From contig JAPLEO010000109.1 in assembly GCA_026391125.1 (NCBI GenBank), forward strand, positions 1 to 32,137: 32,137 bases of DNA, written 5' to 3'. Below the pieces are notes generated by a model. That model was not told the origin of the DNA. It was given only the letters and a program-made list of their open reading frames with translations, and searched no databases. The DNA is from Bacteroidota bacterium. Lineage in GTDB: Bacteria > Bacteroidota > Bacteroidia > Chitinophagales > Chitinophagaceae. The stretch's first letter is position 1. Each line of letters starts with the position of its first letter. Below, piece by piece: positions 1 through 8,322 of this stretch. The position numbers were made by a program, and so were the translations under genes.

Positions 1-2
1 AT

Positions 3-131
3 TGTTATGCCAAAAAATCAGAGGAAGCGAAAGGGGACCGCAAGGCTCCTTTCACTTCCAAAGAAAATAATATTAAATACAACCTAAATATTAAAAATAA
101 ACCACAATTAAAAACGGTCAACGTTATTTAG
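3..131 (+). CDS. Possible 3' end of a gene entering from the left edge
   Basis: Frame 3 is open from the window edge for 42 codons and stops at TAG 129-131. The peptide is Lys/Asn-rich and I do not recognise it. The other two plus frames close earlier. The run is only modestly longer than chance would give in AT-rich DNA, so this may be noncoding. Nothing upstream is visible to decide it. Confidence 0.28.
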   Translation, partial: CYAKKSEEAKGDRKAPFTSKENNIKYNLNIKNKPQLKTVNVI

Positions 132-143
132 GCATTGACACAC

Positions 144-164
144 TTTTATCTTTTATCTTTTATC
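144..164. repeat. Three tandem copies of TTTTATC
   Basis: Three perfect 7-base units (144-150, 151-157, 158-164) lie a few bases beyond the stop codon of the minus-strand gene ending at 168. It is a simple microsatellite-like repeat. No function is evident. Confidence 0.7.
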
Positions 165-167
165 TCT

Positions 168-626
168 TCACTTCTTCCCTATGTCTTCTATGATCTCCCA
201 ATGGTGCCTCGTATGAATTTCTAAAAACTTGATCGTTTGTTTCAATTTCATTGGCCCCAAGCCCGGGTGTTCAAAATATTTGTTTTTCGGCAACTGTTTT
301 AATTGCTCCAGTTTTGATTTTGCAATGGCGACTTTTTTTGTCAAGCTCTCAATGGTATAATCCCCAATGGGCTGAACAGATTTTGGCGCTTTTGCTTTTC
401 CTCTGGGTATTTTATTTTTAAACATAACGACAAATCTCTTTACGTTAAATTTCCACTTATAGTTGTCAGGATCTGATTTAGACGTTGTGTCTATAATACC
501 TGACAGCACCATCAAAGCATGATCGATATGCCAACCAATATTAGATTTTGAAATAGTGGGATTGATTGTTTCAAATTGTGGAATCCTGGATTCCAACTGA
601 TTGATTAGCGTCTCTAATGCCTGCAT
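168..626 (-). CDS. DUF1569 / DinB-like four-helix protein
   Basis: A 152-residue soluble protein without signal peptide or membrane segment. His33 and His36 sit in the first helix (GWHIDHAL) and a His cluster (HTRHH) near residues 138-142 precedes the C-terminus. This spacing resembles the metal-binding His triad of DinB-like proteins, and the ending (HPGLGPMKLKQ, then ...HHWEIIEDI) is typical of the DUF1569 group. The family is common in Bacteroidota; its substrate is unknown, and a thiol-transferase role is only an inference from the DinB fold. It is probably a single-gene unit, divergent from the acyltransferase at 712. The ATG at 626 is the only sensible start. Confidence 0.72.
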   Translation of the reverse strand: MQALETLINQLESRIPQFETINPTISKSNIGWHIDHALMVLSGIIDTTSKSDPDNYKWKFNVKRFVVMFKNKIPRGKAKAPKSVQPIGDYTIESLTKKVAIAKSKLEQLKQLPKNKYFEHPGLGPMKLKQTIKFLEIHTRHHWEIIEDIGKK

Positions 627-711
627 AAACTAGATTTATTAAAATGTTATATCGTTGCTTAAATATAAGTAGTAATCCAATTTTATACCTTTCTTTGCCA
701 AAACGAATTGC

Positions 712-1278
712 ATGCGCAAACTTTTTGTTTGGTTATTTAAATTGAAGGGCTGGAAAATGGATGTGAATTTACCGGAGGGTTATGAGCGTTGCGTTGTAAT
801 TGCTGCACCCCACACTTCTAACTGGGATTTTCTATATAGTTTGGCTGTATTCTTCCATTATAATTTACCCGTAAGATATTTAGCAAAGAAAGAACTATTC
901 AGATGGCCGATTAAGGGCATGATGGAGAAAACTGGAGGATTAGCCGTTGTTCGTCATTCTAAAAACAAGCTGGTGGATGATATGATCCAGCTATTTAAAG
1001 ACAATGATCAACTAATGCTAGCCATTCCTGCAGAGGGAACCAGATCAAAGGTGGAAAAATGGAAAACCGGGTTTTATCACGTAGCAATTGGGGCAAAGGT
1101 TCCGATACTATTGGGCTATCTTGACTATAAGAAAAAGATTGCGGGATTTGGACCTTTGATTCACTTGTCAGCCGATCCGATCAAAGATGCGAATCAAATC
1201 AAAGACTTTTATAGAACGGTAACTGGGAAATTTCCTGAGAATTTCAATTTAGACGGATTGGTATTAACGGCTATATAG
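712..1278 (+). CDS. PlsC-like lysophospholipid acyltransferase family protein
   Basis: A 188-residue protein with the two hallmark motifs of glycerolipid acyltransferases: the catalytic HX4D (HTSNWD, residues 34-39) and the glycerol-phosphate binding EGTRS (108-112). The family moves an acyl chain from acyl-CoA or acyl-ACP to a lyso-lipid or similar acceptor at the inner membrane. The protein is shorter than classic PlsC (about 240 residues) and starts almost at the fold, as in small Bacteroidota members. The acceptor cannot be told from sequence. Its last 8 bases overlap the convergent gene at 1271-1666. A TACCTTTC at 686-693 could be a weak -7 box. Confidence 0.85.
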   Translation: MRKLFVWLFKLKGWKMDVNLPEGYERCVVIAAPHTSNWDFLYSLAVFFHYNLPVRYLAKKELFRWPIKGMMEKTGGLAVVRHSKNKLVDDMIQLFKDNDQLMLAIPAEGTRSKVEKWKTGFYHVAIGAKVPILLGYLDYKKKIAGFGPLIHLSADPIKDANQIKDFYRTVTGKFPENFNLDGLVLTAI

Positions 1279-1666
1279 CAGCCTCGGTGATCATTTCGAT
1301 CATTTCTATTTTATTGATGGGCTTTTCAACAAAACCAAACACATAATCGTGTATCCAGTCTTTATCTATATCAAGTGAACTACTACCACTTAAAACAATC
1401 GTTTTAATATTTTTGTACTTGTCGACATTTGCTGACATCAACTTGATGACATCGTATCCATCAATATCTGGCATGTGAAGGTCTAGAATCAATATGGCAG
1501 GCTTACCCTGAAGTTTTCCAAATACCTCTAATAATTCCTCCCCGTTTGAAGCTTCTTCGATATTCATTTTCAACTCACGGAAATGGATATTCAATAGCAT
1601 GCGATGAATAGGATCATCATCAGCAATAATCAAAGTATATTGTTCCAATCTTTCTATCCTATCCAT
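1271..1666 (-). CDS. Stand-alone CheY-like response regulator receiver
   Basis: A single receiver domain of 131 residues with all key positions: acidic cluster DDD (16-18), phospho-acceptor Asp62 (ILDLHMPD), Ser93 and Lys115 (EKP). There is no output domain, so it acts by protein contact or as a phosphorelay intermediate. It lies 59 bases downstream of the receiver-AraC gene on the same strand and may be co-transcribed with it. The histidine kinase at 2831 is the obvious candidate phosphodonor, although pairing is inferred from neighbourhood only. Confidence 0.9.
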   Translation of the reverse strand: MDRIERLEQYTLIIADDDPIHRMLLNIHFRELKMNIEEASNGEELLEVFGKLQGKPAILILDLHMPDIDGYDVIKLMSANVDKYKNIKTIVLSGSSSLDIDKDWIHDYVFGFVEKPINKIEMIEMITEAAI

Positions 1667-1725
1667 AAGAAGCTGCTAACAAGCAGGCGAATTTACTTTA
1701 AAAAGAGAACTGTTTAAGCAGTTGC

Positions 1726-2514
1726 CTATTTTTTACGTCGGGTTGAGGGGGAAAACCCATAAAATGCCTTGTAGCATTTGGTAAAGTAAGATACAGAATT
1801 AAATCCCATTGTCATTGAAATTTCCTTGATTGGCAAATTGGTACTTGACAATAATAAATTGGCTTTTTCTAGCCTTCTATTAAGGATATAACGGTTGGGA
1901 GGCATATTATAGGCCTTCTTGATGGCCCTTTCAAAAGTGCTAACACTGATATTTAATTGCAGCGCAATTTCATGTATAGACAGGTCTGCATCTTTCAATA
2001 ATATTTCTTCCACAATCCTCTCAAACTCTTGTAATTGATTATTTGCAAAACCAGGATCAATATGACTACTTAATTCAGTCTTGATCACTTTGTTTTGTAT
2101 AGCAATTCGAAGCTTTATTAAGCTATCCAGTTTTAAATGAAGGTGCTTGGCACTAAATGGTTTTACGATATAATCATTTGCTCCTAAAGAGAGGCCTGTT
2201 TGAATTTGAGATTCTTGGCCATAAGCTGATATAAATATGACTGGTGTATCCTGAAAACGCTCGTCTTGCTTCAATAAACGCAATACTGAAAAGCCATCCA
2301 TATAGCCGCTCAGTAAAATGTCAAGCACTATCACAAGGGGCTTGTGCCGCTCCACCAATGCAAGTACAGATTCTCCATTATCTGTTGAAGCTATATTATA
2401 ATATGGCTCTAATAATTCAATCAGGATTTTCCTTAATATCTCATCGTCTTCAACAATTAAAATGTTGTACTTGTCAGCTACCATATATCCGATATTTGTG
2501 GAACTATAGCGCAT
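1726..2514 (-). CDS. Response regulator with AraC-type DNA-binding domain
   Basis: Receiver domain at about residues 15-130, with phospho-acceptor Asp65 (VLDILLSG), Ser97 and Lys119 (VKP). It is followed by an AraC/XylS helix-turn-helix region at about 160-262 that ends in the typical second-helix stretch IKEISMTMGFNSVSYFTKCY. The architecture equals the cytoplasmic output half of Bacteroidota hybrid two-component systems, here free-standing. The first ATG (2514) and an in-frame ATG at 2484 (MVADKYN) are both possible; the latter begins just before the receiver and may be the true start. It is divergent from the histidine kinase at 2831 across a 316-base gap, suggesting a cognate pair. Confidence 0.9.
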   Translation of the reverse strand: MRYSSTNIGYMVADKYNILIVEDDEILRKILIELLEPYYNIASTDNGESVLALVERHKPLVIVLDILLSGYMDGFSVLRLLKQDERFQDTPVIFISAYGQESQIQTGLSLGANDYIVKPFSAKHLHLKLDSLIKLRIAIQNKVIKTELSSHIDPGFANNQLQEFERIVEEILLKDADLSIHEIALQLNISVSTFERAIKKAYNMPPNRYILNRRLEKANLLLSSTNLPIKEISMTMGFNSVSYFTKCYKAFYGFSPSTRRKK

Positions 2515-2830
2515 AAAACACTAATGTCCCTATTAGCAAGAATTTTTGAATCTTCTTTCAATTGCGCTGAGTATCAGGCCTATTTCAATTCCAGGGGAGA
2601 GATTTTAAGTAGATTTCCTTCTCCGTGAAGTTAGTTCATTTTTCTGATGAACCATTTTAAACTACTTATTCCCCCCTTTATGCCTATATCGTAAAAGTAG
2701 TCGCTTAAAAAGTGAATGCTTAAAACTAAAAAGTCGATTACTATCAAAAATTAGTCAATCGATCTAGGTTTAAAAATTTATGTCCAAAAATGGGCTAAAT
2801 TTATTAGCGCTTGATTAAACAAGTCGTAAG
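2515..2830. promoter_or_regulatory. 316-base divergent intergenic region between regulator and kinase
   Basis: No gene is visible. The region should hold promoters for both flanking genes. Near 2524-2539 there is a small inverted repeat (CTAAT, 6 bases, ATTAG) just upstream of the regulator. Between 2691 and 2736 is a cluster of related A-rich motifs: GCTTAAAA at 2703-2710 and 2718-2725, AAAAGTAGTCG ending at 2703 and AAAAAGTCG ending at 2736. A perfect TAnnTTTG box is absent; TAGGTTTA at 2767-2774 is a weak match. AraC-type operators often consist of spaced direct repeats, so autoregulation is possible but unproven. Confidence 0.4.
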
Positions 2831-4642
2831 ATGATACAAAGGTTAGACCGGATTTTGAATGTTTCATCACATCCCTTTGCGATTTTTTCTGCAAATGGTG
2901 GATTAATGTATGAGAATGATGCATTTAAGTCTTTTGATGATCTTTATATCGACAATAAAAGACTGCAAAGAAGTGAATTTTTATCCCTCCTATCAACTGT
3001 AATTTGTTCCAATCTTACTGAAGAAATGTTGCAGATAAAAACCAATGATCAGTACTACGAATTAAAAATAGAAAAGGACAATCTAGATAACAGCTTTTTT
3101 GTACACGGGAGTAATATCAGTGCTCAAAAAGTTATTGAAAAAAAAGCTAGGACAATTAGTAACCATCTCGAAATTCTTATCAATAATAGTGAGCATTGCC
3201 TTTTAATGGAAGACGAGCACAGGAAAATCGTCTTTACTAACCAAAAATTTTGCGACCTTTTTAATATTCCCGCCACACCAGAACAAATGATTGGCGCTGA
3301 CTGTTCTGAGTCTGCCGAACAGAGCAAACACTTTTTCAAGAACCCTACTTTATTTGTAGAAAGGATTAACGAGCTTTTAAAAAACCAGGAAAAAAAGGAA
3401 AACGAAATTCTTGAAACTGCCACCAATCAAACTATTGAGCGTAATTACTTTCCAGTTTTCATAAAAAATAAATATAAGGGACACTTATGGACTTATAAAA
3501 ATATTAGCGCAGAGATTGAATTAAAAAAAGGGCTTGAAATTCAACGCAATTTCTTTGAATCAATCCTGCATAATATACCAGCCGACATCGCCGTATTTGA
3601 CAAAGATCACACATATCTCTTTGTGAATAAAAATGGTATACAAAACAATGAAATCAGAGAATGGATGATTGGAAAAAGAGACGAGGACTATGCCATTTTG
3701 AAAAACAGGTCTTTATCAATGGTTCAGCAAAGAAGGGAATATTTTAATGAAGCATTATTTACTCGAACACAAAGTTCTTGGGAAGATGAAATCAAAATAA
3801 CTGAGTCTGAAAGTAAATACGTTTTGCGAAATTATTATCCCATGTTGAACGATGAAGGAAATGTTGAACTCGTGATTGGATATGGTATTGATATCACTAA
3901 CAGAAAAAAAGTTGAAAAGCAAATCATTTCAAATCTTGAAAAAGAAAAGCAATTAACAGAATCCAAATCTAATTTCATTACAACGGTATCCCATGAAATT
4001 AGAACCCCCCTTTCTATCATCAGCTTAAGTGCAGAAGCGATGCAAATGTACTGCTTGCAATTACCAGAAAATCTTCAACAGAAGTTTGAAGGGAAACTAA
4101 TACAAATTGAGACAGAAATAGAACGCCTTACCAATATCATTAGTGAAGTTATTACGATAGAAAAGATCGAGTCTGGTGCATTTTCATTGGATAAAAACAA
4201 ATTTGATTTAAAAAATCTCGTTCATACTTTAGTAGAACGCCAATCTAAAATTCAAGAAGATGGCAGAGTGGCAATTTTACAAATCAGTGGAAAACCAAAT
4301 GATATTTTGGCCGACAAATTAAAAATAACCATTGCTATAGATAATGTATTATCAAATGCATTTAAATACAGTAGCAATATGCCTCCACCAATTGTTGTTG
4401 TAAGTTTTAAACAGAAAAGCATTCAAATAAAAATAACAGATTTTGGGTTAGGCATCCCTGAACCACATCGTCAGAAGCTTTTTAAAATTTTTGAAAGAGC
4501 CGTGAATGTGGCACATATTAGAGGTACTGGTATAGGCTTATTTCTTGTGAAACAAATCATTGAATTACACAACGGAAATATTACCTACTCGCCCAATCCT
4601 AAGGGAGGCAGTATTTTTACGATTAATTTATCTTACAAATAA
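2831..4642 (+). CDS. Cytoplasmic PAS-domain sensor histidine kinase
   Basis: A 603-residue protein with no membrane segment. A degenerate PAS-like region (about 9-95) and two clearer PAS regions (about 111-225 and 236-360) precede a HisKA dimerisation domain with phospho-acceptor His388 (SHEIRTPL). A HATPase domain follows, with N box around Asn505 (DNVLSNAFKYS), G1 (DFGLGIPEP), F (FKIFERA) and G2 (GTGIGLFLVK, about 565). All catalytic boxes look intact. The absence of transmembrane helices implies sensing of an internal signal such as redox state or a metabolite. It is divergent from the receiver-AraC gene at 1726 and the CheY-like gene at 1271, which are likely targets. Confidence 0.92.
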   Translation: MIQRLDRILNVSSHPFAIFSANGGLMYENDAFKSFDDLYIDNKRLQRSEFLSLLSTVICSNLTEEMLQIKTNDQYYELKIEKDNLDNSFFVHGSNISAQKVIEKKARTISNHLEILINNSEHCLLMEDEHRKIVFTNQKFCDLFNIPATPEQMIGADCSESAEQSKHFFKNPTLFVERINELLKNQEKKENEILETATNQTIERNYFPVFIKNKYKGHLWTYKNISAEIELKKGLEIQRNFFESILHNIPADIAVFDKDHTYLFVNKNGIQNNEIREWMIGKRDEDYAILKNRSLSMVQQRREYFNEALFTRTQSSWEDEIKITESESKYVLRNYYPMLNDEGNVELVIGYGIDITNRKKVEKQIISNLEKEKQLTESKSNFITTVSHEIRTPLSIISLSAEAMQMYCLQLPENLQQKFEGKLIQIETEIERLTNIISEVITIEKIESGAFSLDKNKFDLKNLVHTLVERQSKIQEDGRVAILQISGKPNDILADKLKITIAIDNVLSNAFKYSSNMPPPIVVVSFKQKSIQIKITDFGLGIPEPHRQKLFKIFERAVNVAHIRGTGIGLFLVKQIIELHNGNITYSPNPKGGSIFTINLSYK

Positions 4643-5013
4643 AAGGATTCGTTATTTTAGTAATATCTAAATGTTGGAATCAAACTCAGAAATAACTTTT
4701 CAAGAGCTGGGAAAATCTTAGAATAATAAAAAACCGTCCCGATCCCGAGTACTCGGGAGTGGACGGTTTGTAAGCAAGCAAGCTTTGGTTTACCAATAAA
4801 TTGGTTAATAGACTATTACAAGCAATCGTAAGTCGGGAGTGAAAATATATGTTTCCTTTTATCTGGCAAGGCGGTTGTGTATTTCTTACACGTTGAAAAA
4901 GACCCAATAAATGCCATTTTGATGGATTTATATAGAACTCTAACAATATTTTAAAGGGCAGGGCTATGGAATGCTCCATTCATTCCTTAGGTTTGTATAA
5001 AGACCAGAATCCT
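4643..5013. other. 371-base gap holding a minus-strand terminator
   Basis: No credible coding region is seen. The gap lies between the kinase stop and the outer-membrane protein start. The main element is the strong hairpin at 4731-4769, whose T-run lies on the minus-strand side. Nearby on the minus strand is a second small hairpin (ACCAAT, TT, ATTGGT, around 4790-4805). This could be the 3' part of a small RNA on the minus strand. Confidence 0.45.
4731..4769 (-). terminator. Nested hairpin, rho-independent terminator reading minus
   Basis: Outer arms AAACCGTCC (4731-4739) and GGACGGTTT (4761-4769) enclose a perfect 16-base palindrome (4743-4758, TCCCGAG|CTCGGGA around TA). On the minus strand the stem runs into TTTTTTATTATT, a good terminator tail. 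On the plus strand only three T follow. No minus-strand protein gene ends here. Confidence 0.75.
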
Positions 5014-5610
5014 ATGCGTTTAGCCCTGTTTTGTATTTCTTTTCTCCTTACGGCGAATTGTTTGATGGCCCAAAATATGGAGTCCAGTTCTGACCAACAT
5101 AAGTTTAAGCAAGAAAATATTTTTATAGGTACCAGTCTTAACCTTGGGTTCGCAAATAAGTCATTTAATATAGGGCTTAACCCTGAAGTGGGCTATAGTA
5201 TCACCAAATGGTTAGACGCTGGGGTGTCTATGAATATCAATTATTTTTCACAGAGCCCATCAGACTACAGCTCTACAAAGTATCAAAACCTCAGTTACGG
5301 TGCTGGTAGTTTTTTACGAATCTGGCCGTTGAATTTCTTTCATATACAAATTCAGCCTGAATATAATTGGATCAATTCAACACAAAAAACACTTGGCAAT
5401 ACTGCTTCCTACAAATACAATTATCAGTCAGGAAGTTTGCTGGTGGGAATTGGATATGGATCACATTTTATTGGTAATCGATATTCTTATGTGACCCTAA
5501 TGATGGATGTTTTACAAAATGAAAACTCTCCCTATCGAGATCAATTCAATGATCCTATGCCGGTATTTAGAGCGGGATTTGGCATGTATCTTAAACCAAG
5601 TAGGAAATAA
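5014..5610 (+). CDS. Small outer-membrane beta-barrel-like protein
   Basis: The chosen ATG at 5014 starts a clear signal peptide (MRLALFCISFLLTANCLMAQ); an in-frame ATG at 4966 would bury it behind 16 unlikely residues. The mature part (about 178 residues) has alternating aromatic and polar strands (for example VGYSITKWLDAGVSMNINYF, PLNFFHIQIQPEYNW) and ends in a strand FRAGFGMYLKPSRK, typical of Bacteroidota outer-membrane barrels. No exact family was recognised and the function is unknown. It overlaps the convergent gene at 5591 by 20 bases. Confidence 0.75.
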   Translation: MRLALFCISFLLTANCLMAQNMESSSDQHKFKQENIFIGTSLNLGFANKSFNIGLNPEVGYSITKWLDAGVSMNINYFSQSPSDYSSTKYQNLSYGAGSFLRIWPLNFFHIQIQPEYNWINSTQKTLGNTASYKYNYQSGSLLVGIGYGSHFIGNRYSYVTLMMDVLQNENSPYRDQFNDPMPVFRAGFGMYLKPSRK

Positions 5611-6130
5611 TCTCATCCGGATTTTCACACACGATTAATCGTTCTCTCCAAGCTTCATACAAGAAACCTTGATCAAACATTGTTTCGATATGTGCTATAA
5701 GATGATTGTAATATCCATTCGAGTTAAGAAGTACAATTTTCTTATCATGAATATTCAATGTATTCCATGTTAGCATTTCAAACATCTCATCCAAAGTACC
5801 ATTGCCTCCAGGTAATACGATGGCAGCATCACATAGTTCATACATCATTCTTTTTCGAACGTGCATATCTTTTACAACACGCAAATCTGTGATGCCTTTA
5901 TGCGCATGTTCCCATTCTAACAAAACTTCTGGTATCACTCCTATTACATTGCCTTCATACGCCATCACAGCATCGGCTAATGCACCCATTAAACCTTTAT
6001 TGCCCCCTCCATAAACTAAGCTAATCTGATTGGTGGCCATGATTTTTCCTAGTTCACGCGCATGTGTTTCAAATATTGGATCTTTCCCCGATTTGGATCC
6101 ACAAAAAACTGCAAAGCTTTTAATTTTCAT
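5591..6130 (-). CDS. LOG family phosphoribohydrolase (TIGR00730 type)
   Basis: A 179-residue Rossmann-like protein with the family hallmark PGGNGTLDE (107-115), the nucleotide-binding GGGNKGLMG (41-49) and the conserved HVRKR around Arg92. The LOG family releases free base from nucleoside 5'-monophosphates (cytokinin riboside monophosphates in plants and some bacteria); older annotations call it 'lysine decarboxylase'. In Bacteroidota the natural substrate is unsettled and may be purine nucleotide turnover. It is divergent from the symporter at 6209 and its 3' end overlaps the barrel protein by 20 bases. Confidence 0.9.
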   Translation of the reverse strand: MKIKSFAVFCGSKSGKDPIFETHARELGKIMATNQISLVYGGGNKGLMGALADAVMAYEGNVIGVIPEVLLEWEHAHKGITDLRVVKDMHVRKRMMYELCDAAIVLPGGNGTLDEMFEMLTWNTLNIHDKKIVLLNSNGYYNHLIAHIETMFDQGFLYEAWRERLIVCENPDEIISYLV

Positions 6131-6208
6131 ACCCCTAATTTTACGGCTGAAAATTAGTTGAATTATTTTTACTAGTTTTCATTTTCTTTTCACGTCAAAC
6201 ATTACTAT

Positions 6209-7663
6209 ATGTCGCCATTGCTGCTTTTTTCTTTTGTGATCATTTATTTCTTAGTGCTCTTAGCTGTTGCCTGGTTTACTGGTAGAAATAGCACCAATGA
6301 ATCTTTCTTTATTGGAAACAAAAGCAGTAATTGGATGCTGGTTGCATTTGGAATGGTGGGAACTTCATTGAGTGGTGTCACATTTGTTAGCGTTCCGGGA
6401 AATGTGGCAAAAGAAGGTTTTGCTTATTTTCAAGTGACCATTGGTTATATTATTGGCTATGTATTAATCGCGTACGTTCTTTTACCGCTCTATTATCGCC
6501 TAAACCTTACTTCCATCTATAATTATTTAATGACGCGCCTAGGTTTTAAAGCTTATAAAACTGGTGCATCATTCTTTATTCTATCACGTATACTTGGCGC
6601 TACTGCACGTTTGTATCTAGTTGTGAATATTCTCCAAGACGCGATCCTCAATAGCTTTGGTATTCCTTTCTGGGCAACTACTTTGATCATCCTCTCTATG
6701 ATTTTATTGTATACGTTTGAAGGTGGTGTGAAAACAATTGTATGGACAGACACACTACAAACCTCATGTATGCTTTTGGGATTGATCATTTGTGTAGTGT
6801 ATATTTTAAACAACCTACACATTGGATTTGGTGCAAGCATTGAAGCCATGTCGCAAAAGGGTTATTCTAAGATTTTCTTTACAGACCCGATGGACAAACT
6901 CTACTTCATTAAACAAATTTTAGCTGGTGCATTTATTACTGTTACCATGACTGGTATGGATCAGGAAATGATGCAAAAAAATATTTCTGTTAAGAACTTA
7001 AAGGATTCACAGAAAAATGTGATCTCGATGTCGCTTGTTCTGGCTTTCTCCATTTTAATATTCTTATACCTTGGAGGGCTATTATATCTCTTTGCAGGGC
7101 AACAAGGGGTTACTGAAATTGGAGATAAAATATTTCCTGCAATAGCATTACACCATATGCCGCCATTTGTTTCCGTGATCTTTATTATCGCTTTAATTTC
7201 CGCACTCTTCCCAAGTGCCGATGGAGCAATCACAGCTTTGACTTCAACCTTCTGTATTGATATATTAGGCATGCAGCGAAACAATAATATGACTGATGCA
7301 AAAAAGAAAGCAATTCGCCAACGTGTGCACCTAAGTTTTGCTGCTATATTTTTAGTCTTTGTACTCATCTTTAAAGAAGTGAATAGTGCTAGTATGATCA
7401 CCGTAATATTAAAAGTTGCGAGTTATACCTACGGCCCTATTCTAGGTTTATTCTCATTTGGTATTTTATTAAAACGCAATGTGACTGATAAGTTCGTACC
7501 CTTCATTTGTATCGCAGCACCGTTGATCTGTTATGTATTAGATTCTAACCAAGACCGGTTTTTGGGTGGGTTTAAATTCGGACCAGAATTGTTGATCATC
7601 AATGGATTGATTACTTTTTTAGGACTTTTACTCATTTCAAAGCCACAAACAGCCAAAGAATAG
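6209..7663 (+). CDS. Sodium:solute symporter (SSS family)
   Basis: A 484-residue polytopic membrane protein with about 13 hydrophobic segments, the usual SSS number. The first is at about residues 3-24. The early GTSLSGVTFVSVPGNV segment and EGGVKTIVWTDTLQT in the middle are typical of the family core that coordinates sodium and substrate. The substrate (a sugar, amino acid or organic acid) cannot be predicted. The next gene follows after 14 bases, so it likely heads a unit with the O-methyltransferase, LysM protein and hpt. Confidence 0.9.
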   Translation: MSPLLLFSFVIIYFLVLLAVAWFTGRNSTNESFFIGNKSSNWMLVAFGMVGTSLSGVTFVSVPGNVAKEGFAYFQVTIGYIIGYVLIAYVLLPLYYRLNLTSIYNYLMTRLGFKAYKTGASFFILSRILGATARLYLVVNILQDAILNSFGIPFWATTLIILSMILLYTFEGGVKTIVWTDTLQTSCMLLGLIICVVYILNNLHIGFGASIEAMSQKGYSKIFFTDPMDKLYFIKQILAGAFITVTMTGMDQEMMQKNISVKNLKDSQKNVISMSLVLAFSILIFLYLGGLLYLFAGQQGVTEIGDKIFPAIALHHMPPFVSVIFIIALISALFPSADGAITALTSTFCIDILGMQRNNNMTDAKKKAIRQRVHLSFAAIFLVFVLIFKEVNSASMITVILKVASYTYGPILGLFSFGILLKRNVTDKFVPFICIAAPLICYVLDSNQDRFLGGFKFGPELLIINGLITFLGLLLISKPQTAKE

Positions 7664-7677
7664 ATTAATTTCGCCCG

Positions 7678-8322
7678 ATGGAATTAGTCCATCCACTGGC
7701 AGAAGCCTACGCAGAAAAATATAGTTCAAAAGATGATGCCCTGCTAGAGCAGATTCAAATCGACACTAAAGAGCTGCATCCGCATGCACATATGCTGAGT
7801 GGACCAATACAGGGCAAACTCTTGGCATTCCTGAGTAAAATGATCCAACCAGAAAGGATCCTAGAGATTGGAAGTTTTACAGGTTATAGTGCGCTTTGCT
7901 TAGCAGATGGACTTTCAGAATCTGGCCAGCTACATACCATTGAACTAAGAGCAGAAGATGCAATAACTGCTGCTTCAAATTTTAGCAAATCAAAAAGGAA
8001 TAAGCAAATACATTTGCATATCGGTAATGCAAAAGAGATCATCCCTACTCTGGACATAGAATGGGATTTAGTTTTTATTGATGCAGACAAAACGGGGTAT
8101 ATCGATTATTACGAATTGATAGTTCCAAGGCTAAGCAAGAATGGGTGGATCATAGCCGACAATGTTTTGTTTCACGGGCAAGTTTTAGAAGATTCGATCA
8201 CCGGAAAAAGCGCCAAAGCCATTCAAGCATTTAATGAACATGTACTGGCTGATAAAAGAACAGAACAAGTGTTGTTGACCATCAGAGATGGTTTATTTCT
8301 GATTAAAAAAAGGACTGAATGA
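7678..8322 (+). CDS. Class I SAM-dependent O-methyltransferase (CCoAOMT-like)
   Basis: A 214-residue protein with SAM motif I EIGSFTGYS (63-71), the metal-binding FIDADKTGY (Asp135, Asp137) and ADNVLFHG (Asp161-Asn162). This is the pattern of cation-dependent catechol/caffeoyl-CoA-type O-methyltransferases. The acceptor in bacteria is usually unknown. It follows the symporter by 14 bases and overlaps the LysM gene by 4 bases (ATGA at 8319-8322), so translation is probably coupled. TAATTTCG at 7666-7673 could be a weak internal promoter. Confidence 0.9.
   Translation: MELVHPLAEAYAEKYSSKDDALLEQIQIDTKELHPHAHMLSGPIQGKLLAFLSKMIQPERILEIGSFTGYSALCLADGLSESGQLHTIELRAEDAITAASNFSKSKRNKQIHLHIGNAKEIIPTLDIEWDLVFIDADKTGYIDYYELIVPRLSKNGWIIADNVLFHGQVLEDSITGKSAKAIQAFNEHVLADKRTEQVLLTIRDGLFLIKKRTE

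Noticed and set aside
144..164. The TTTTATC triplet as a CRISPR or regulatory array
   Set aside because: Only three 7-base units without spacers; a simple repeat.
4686..4979. A 97-codon minus-strand frame
   Set aside because: It runs through the terminator hairpin at 4731-4769, has no recognisable family, and looks like chance in a noncoding gap.
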